12,589 bases of DNA from an uncultured Clostridia bacterium (lineage in GTDB: Bacteria > Bacillota > Clostridia > Peptostreptococcales > Anaerovoracaceae), in the NCBI GenBank assembly GCA_934277495.1, contig CAKQUI010000065.1, forward strand, positions 1 to 12,589, given 5' to 3'. The notes beneath the pieces are model-generated. The model was not told the origin of the DNA. It ran no database searches and was given only the letters and a program-made list of their open reading frames with translations. The position numbers and the translations under genes are program-made. Within the stretch, counting starts at the first letter, position 1. Every line of letters begins with the position of its first letter. Positions 10,142 to 12,589 of the stretch are shown here, piece after piece.

Positions 10142-10162
10142 CGGGCTTCAACACAGAGCCCG
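10142..10162 (-). other. Small hairpin in the nth leader
   Basis: CGGGCT and AGCCCG, separated by nine bases, form a 6-bp stem between the nth promoter and its start codon. No U-run follows in either direction, so it is not a terminator. A role in mRNA stability or translation is possible but only inferred. Confidence 0.35.
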
Positions 10163-10171
10163 TTCTGATAT

Positions 10172-10200
10172 ATTATACAATGCCGCCGTTATTTTTTAAA
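10172..10200 (-). promoter_or_regulatory. Probable promoter of nth
   Basis: On the minus strand TTTAAA (10195-10200) and a perfect TATAAT (complement of 10172-10177) are spaced by 17 nt. The -35 matches 4 of 6. The leader to the nth ATG would be about 55 nt and includes the hairpin at 10142-10162. Confidence 0.5.
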
Positions 10201-10270
10201 CTGTTTTGTTTACCATAAAACACGAAGCGTTCACTTAAACAGTGTAAAATCATAACATCATATTACTACT

Positions 10271-10296
10271 GTCCGGTCCAGGATATTCTGCCGGAC
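10271..10296 (+). promoter_or_regulatory. First palindrome in the hydA leader
   Basis: GTCCGG (10271-10276) and CCGGAC (10291-10296) are perfect inverted repeats. Inside them CAG (10279-10281) can pair with CTG (10288-10290) across a TC bulge. No U-run follows. It could be an operator or an RNA hairpin in the mRNA leader. Confidence 0.45.
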
Positions 10297-10306
10297 GCAT
10301 GACCAG

Positions 10307-10326
10307 CGGACTCTGTACAGAGTCCG
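10307..10326 (+). promoter_or_regulatory. Perfect 20-bp palindrome just upstream of the hydA ribosome binding site
   Basis: CGGACTCTGTACAGAGTCCG is an exact 20-bp palindrome ending 4 nt before the AGGAGGG ribosome binding site. Such a fully symmetric site suits a dimeric repressor, and as RNA it would fold into a hairpin next to the ribosome site. No regulator gene is adjacent, so the binding protein, if any, is unknown. Confidence 0.55.
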
Positions 10327-10344
10327 TCAACAGGAGGGAAATCA

Positions 10345-11772
10345 ATGGATCTGTTATTCAAAGGAGGCAGGGTCGTAACTGCGACATCTTCATTCGATGC
10401 TGATGTTGCTGTAACCGAAGGCAGGATATCCGCCATCGGCACGGACCTTGTACCTGACAAAAAAACTGAAATCATCGATGCTTCCGGGAAACTCATACTG
10501 CCTGGAGCTATTGACGGACATACACACCTTGCCATGCCTTTCGGAGGCACTATATCATCAGACAACTATTTCACAGGCACCCGGGCTGCAGCCTGCGGAG
10601 GCACTACCACAGTCTTCGACTTCATCCTGCAGGGTGTCGGCGAGACGATGGACGCTGCACTTGACAGGCGTGATGCCATATGCCGCTCCGACGGGCCGGC
10701 CATAGACTACTCATACCATATAGGCGTAGGCGATGTCACAAGCAGTGAGATGCTCAGCTCCATGGACAAATGTGTGGAAAGAGGCGTGACGTCTTTCAAA
10801 GTATTCATGGTATACGACTTCGGCGTGGATGACGGCCAGTTTTTCCAGACACTGCAGCATGCTGCACAGATCGGCGCTCTCGTTGGAGTCCATGCCGAAA
10901 ACAGAGATGTGAACAACTGCCTGATAAATCAGTACCTTGCAGAAGGGAAAACCGATGCATGGTGGCACTATATGTCCAAAAATGAAGCAGTAGCAGGTGA
11001 GGCCGATGTCAGGGCCATCAATCTGGCAAAGATGGCAGGAACGTCCCTTTACATCGTCCATCTCGACAACAAACAGGGTGTGGAGGCTGTCAGAGCCGCC
11101 CGTGACGAAGGCTATCCCATATTTGCAGAAACCTGCCCCCAGTATCTTCATTTCACGAATGAAGTATACAGAAACGGCATCCCTGAACTGGACCTGAGAG
11201 CCCGTGACTTCGTATGCTCACCTCCTATGAAAGGGATAGAATCACAGAATGCTCTCTGGAACGGCATAAAGACCGGCGATATATCGACTCTGGCAACGGA
11301 TCACTGTCCGTTCCTGAAATCGGAAAAAGACTGGGGCATCACCCTAAAAGACGGCACTGACGGCAACTTTACAGATATTCCCAACGGCTGCGCAGGCGTC
11401 GAGAACATGTATCCGTATATTCTTTCCGAAGCAGGCAAAGGCCGGATATCATACGAAAAAGCCGTGGAGATATCAGCCACGAACCCTGCCAGACTTTTCG
11501 GCATAGACTACTGCAAGGGAGCCATCCAGGTCGGACTGGACGCCGACATCGTCCTTTACGACCCTGACAGGAGATTCACTGTAAAAAATGCCGAAAACCA
11601 GCATGGAGCCCTGGATCATACTATCTGGGAGGCCTCAGAATTCCACGGATATCCGGCAGCTGTATACTCAAGAGGCAGACTTGTATTCGACGGCATAGAC
11701 TATGTCGGCAGCAGAGGCGACGGCCGGTTCGTAAAATGCAGGAAAGTCAGATTTGACAGTCCGCAGCTGTGA
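10345..11772 (+). CDS. hydA: Dihydropyrimidinase / D-hydantoinase family cyclic amidohydrolase
   Basis: These enzymes hydrolyse cyclic ureides such as dihydrouracil or 5-substituted hydantoins using a binuclear zinc centre. The length of 475 residues is typical. Metal ligands match the family in both spacing and context: H59 and H61 in DGHTH, K152 (to be carboxylated) in TSFKVFMVY, H183 in GVHAEN, H239 in IVHLDNKQG and D319 in ATDHCPF. The substrate-loop residue Y157 and the segment NGCAGVENM are also present. The start ATG has an AGGAGGG site 6 nt upstream. It stands alone; no dihydropyrimidine dehydrogenase, beta-ureidopropionase, purine-degradation or transporter gene adjoins it on the same strand. 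The true substrate (dihydropyrimidine, hydantoin or phenylhydantoin) cannot be read from sequence. The convergent neighbour is a permease of amino-acid type, not an obvious nucleobase carrier. Confidence 0.92.
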   Translation: MDLLFKGGRVVTATSSFDADVAVTEGRISAIGTDLVPDKKTEIIDASGKLILPGAIDGHTHLAMPFGGTISSDNYFTGTRAAACGGTTTVFDFILQGVGETMDAALDRRDAICRSDGPAIDYSYHIGVGDVTSSEMLSSMDKCVERGVTSFKVFMVYDFGVDDGQFFQTLQHAAQIGALVGVHAENRDVNNCLINQYLAEGKTDAWWHYMSKNEAVAGEADVRAINLAKMAGTSLYIVHLDNKQGVEAVRAARDEGYPIFAETCPQYLHFTNEVYRNGIPELDLRARDFVCSPPMKGIESQNALWNGIKTGDISTLATDHCPFLKSEKDWGITLKDGTDGNFTDIPNGCAGVENMYPYILSEAGKGRISYEKAVEISATNPARLFGIDYCKGAIQVGLDADIVLYDPDRRFTVKNAENQHGALDHTIWEASEFHGYPAAVYSRGRLVFDGIDYVGSRGDGRFVKCRKVRFDSPQL

Positions 11773-11801
11773 TCTTCAACGACAGAAGAACAGAAATCTT
11801 T

Positions 11802-11841
11802 TGCAGGAACGACATAATCACACATAAATGTTGTTCCTGCA
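11802..11841 (+). other. Long stem-loop downstream of hydA
   Basis: TGCAGGAACGACAT (11802-11815) pairs with ATGTTGTTCCTGCA (11828-11841) over 14 positions with a single G-U pair, around a 12-base loop. No U-run follows on either strand, so it is not a classical terminator. It may protect the 3' end of the hydA mRNA or be a remnant of a repeat. Confidence 0.6.
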
Positions 11842-11866
11842 GCTGCATATAAAACCATATAATCCT

Positions 11867-11917
11867 GCGCATCATGCAGCCGCCTTCAGTATATGAAGAC
11901 GGCTGCTGCGCTTTTTT
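11867..11917 (+). terminator. Intrinsic terminator of hydA
   Basis: GCAGCCG (11876-11882) pairs with CGGCTGC (11900-11906). The stem continues inward as CTTCA/TGAAG after one mismatch and outward as GCGCA/TGCGC across a bulge. T6 follows at 11912-11917. Confidence 0.85.
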
Positions 11918-11961
11918 GCAGAAGAGGCTGTTCTCCAAGCGCAGACGAAGACGTAGGAGGA

Positions 11962-11985
11962 AACGCAGTGAGCGTTGCCTTTTTT
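11962..11985 (+). other. Short hairpin followed by a T-run (possible secondary terminator)
   Basis: AACGC (11962-11966) and GCGTT (11972-11976) form a 5-bp stem closed by AGTGA, then GCC and T6 (11980-11985). The stem is weak. Its left arm and loop belong to the AACGCAGTGAG motif, which recurs at 12031-12041. It could back up the hydA terminator or end a small RNA. Confidence 0.35.
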
Positions 11986-12070
11986 CCCGGAGATCCACCG
12001 GCGATCCGCATGGAAAAACGGACATCGACGAACGCAGTGAGTTGGAATGAGCTGCTTTGAACGTTGAAAC

Positions 12071-12100
12071 TCCGGAAATATCGAAATATTTCCTACATAA
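12071..12100 (-). repeat. Palindromic repeat, copy A (REP-like)
   Basis: The plus-strand sequence is TCCGGAAATATCGAAA followed by TATTTCCTACATAA. GGAAATAT (12074-12081) and ATATTTCC (12086-12093) are an exact 8-bp inverted repeat with a CGAA loop. On the minus strand GTAG sits at the 5' foot of the hairpin. It is identical to copy B apart from a 4-nt loop insertion there, and in the same orientation. Confidence 0.75.
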
Positions 12101-12101
12101 G

Positions 12102-12145
12102 AACAAAAGTGGCTTCGCCACATTTTATCATATGAAACTTTTGTT
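12102..12145. other. Nested hairpins between the two repeat copies
   Basis: AACAAAAG (12102-12109) is an 8-nt inverted repeat of CTTTTGTT (12138-12145). Inside it GTGGC (12109-12113) pairs with GCCAC (12117-12121) around TTC. Together they form a compact secondary structure between the two flanking repeats. Confidence 0.55.
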
Positions 12146-12150
12146 GATAT

Positions 12151-12184
12151 TCCGGAAATATCGAAAATGATATTTCCTACATAA
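12151..12184 (-). repeat. Palindromic repeat, copy B (REP-like)
   Basis: Same 30 bases as copy A plus a 4-nt expansion in the loop, so GGAAATAT (12154-12161) and ATATTTCC (12170-12177) enclose eight bases. The starts of the two copies are exactly 80 nt apart. Conserved arms with a variable loop suggest that the stem is what is maintained. Confidence 0.75.
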
Positions 12185-12228
12185 TAAAAAACACCCAGTC
12201 ACTAAAGATGTTTTTACTGACCGGGTGT
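12185..12228 (-). terminator. Intrinsic terminator of the permease gene
   Basis: ACACCC-A-GTCA (12191-12201) pairs with TGAC-C-GGGTGT (12218-12228) with one mismatch and a 16-base loop. On the minus strand the hairpin is followed by TTTTTTATTAT. It begins right after repeat copy B. Confidence 0.85.
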
Positions 12229-12295
12229 TCCTGCTTATTATTATACTTGATTAAAAAATTTGGCAAACGAAAGTTAATTGATTTGGCTTTATGAT

Positions 12296-12589
12296 TTAGT
12301 TCTGTGTGAACAGAAGGCTTTCTCTCTCCAGTGGAGTTACTGCACGGTTCTTTGCCTTTGCGTAGATTGCAAGGATAAGACCCAGTGCGAACCATCCGCA
12401 TACCAGTACCCATTCTATCGGCTGAAGCGGGCTTGGTCCGAACGGCAGGTAGAGATAAGTGAAGAAGCATACAACACCGATCGATACCGCACCAACGAGC
12501 TTAGCGTGCTTAACCTTGTAAGGTCTTTCAAGTTCAGGCTGTCTTACTCTCAGGAAGATGAATGACAGAGTTACCATCAGGTATACGAT
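12296..12589 (-). CDS. Amino-acid permease of the APC type, C-terminal 97 residues (cut by window edge)
   Basis: The frame is open to the right edge, so only the C-terminal end is present. The visible ATG at 12575-12577 is internal, because the codons before it (I, V, Y, L) continue a membrane helix. The segment shows the end of one helix (VYLMVTLSFIFL), the charged loop RVRQPELERPYKVK typical of APC-superfamily amino-acid transporters, then two more helices (about residues 30-50 and 57-74 of the fragment) and a short hydrophilic tail ending LLFTQN. Substrate specificity cannot be judged from this part. It is convergent with hydA and ends in its own terminator. Confidence 0.85.
   Translation of the reverse strand: MVYLMVTLSFIFLRVRQPELERPYKVKHAKLVGAVSIGVVCFFTYLYLPFGPSPLQPIEWVLVCGWFALGLILAIYAKAKNRAVTPLERESLLFTQN

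Larger units (their letters stand above)
11773..12295. other. Long intergenic stretch rich in hairpins and repeats, no convincing gene
   Basis: The 523 nt between the convergent hydA and permease genes carry no reading frame with a good start and ribosome binding site. In order they hold a 14-bp stem-loop (11802-11841), the hydA terminator (11867-11917), two copies of AACGCAGTGAG (11962-11972 and 12031-12041), two palindromic repeats (12071-12100 and 12151-12184) flanking small hairpins, and the permease terminator (12185-12228). The section 12229-12295 is A/T-rich and shows nothing distinct. Confidence 0.8.

Noticed and set aside
10430..10452. Sigma-54 (-24/-12) like sequence CGGCACGGACCTTGT
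   Set aside because: It lies inside the hydA coding region, lacks the GC at -12, and no activator gene is nearby. No other convincing -24/-12 site was seen in the intergenic gaps.
11747..12121. Open reading frames on the minus strand (124 and 83 codons) through the repeat region
   Set aside because: They overlap the end of hydA, the hydA terminator and the palindromic repeats. They have no supporting ribosome binding site and give low-complexity Arg/Leu- or Ser-rich products typical of chance frames.
12071..12184. CRISPR array
   Set aside because: There are only two repeat copies with one 50-nt intervening segment that is itself an inverted repeat, the repeats differ by a loop insertion, and no cas gene is present.
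12278..12565. 95-codon plus-strand frame at the right edge
   Set aside because: It is antisense to the permease gene, which has recognisable APC-type loops and helices and its own terminator.

Overview
The window looks like a chromosomal segment of an anaerobic, low-to-mid GC Bacillota (class Clostridia). The reasons are strong AGGAGG-type ribosome binding sites, A/T-rich intergenic DNA with sigma-A-like promoters, a membrane pyrophosphatase, and an rpoN gene directly upstream of the glycolytic operon. From memory, clostridia such as C. acetobutylicum have a similar rpoN-gap-pgk-tpi-eno arrangement. I cannot name a genus from sequence alone. Nothing in the window identifies it as a prophage, an integrative element or a CRISPR locus; almost all of it is housekeeping metabolism.

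Left part (1-7686, all minus strand; listed here in transcription order from right to left). trmL (tRNA wobble methyltransferase) has its own promoter, divergent from hom. Next is rpoN (sigma-54) with a good promoter. Then comes the tight four-gene block gap-pgk-tpiA-eno, with 17-30 nt between genes, closed by a strong intrinsic terminator at 1188-1219. Beyond it are secG with its own probable promoter and the 5' end of hppA, a membrane-bound H+/Na+-pumping pyrophosphatase cut by the window edge. The block encodes the lower-glycolysis steps from triose phosphate to PEP, except phosphoglycerate mutase. That gene and the usual regulator gene cggR are absent from this cluster. The ATP-yielding pgk step and pyrophosphate-driven ion pumping fit a fermentative, energy-conserving lifestyle.

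Middle (7708-9411). On the plus strand, hom (homoserine dehydrogenase lacking the usual C-terminal ACT domain) is followed 16 nt later by a small protein of unknown function that ends in a SecA-type SEC-C zinc-binding motif. A strong terminator closes this pair. The convergent minus-strand nth (endonuclease III with a 4Fe-4S cluster) ends in a second small terminator next to it.

Right part (10172-12589). A cyclic amidohydrolase of the dihydropyrimidinase/hydantoinase family (plus strand) is preceded by a leader with two consecutive palindromes and followed by a stem-loop and a terminator. The 11773-12295 stretch carries no convincing gene. It holds several hairpins and two near-identical copies of a palindromic repeat whose foot carries GTAG, reminiscent of REP or IS200/IS605-type ends. 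The window finishes in the C-terminal end of an amino-acid permease on the minus strand, with its own terminator. The repeat unit at 12071-12184 and the hydA leader are the least explained parts; the genes themselves belong to known families.
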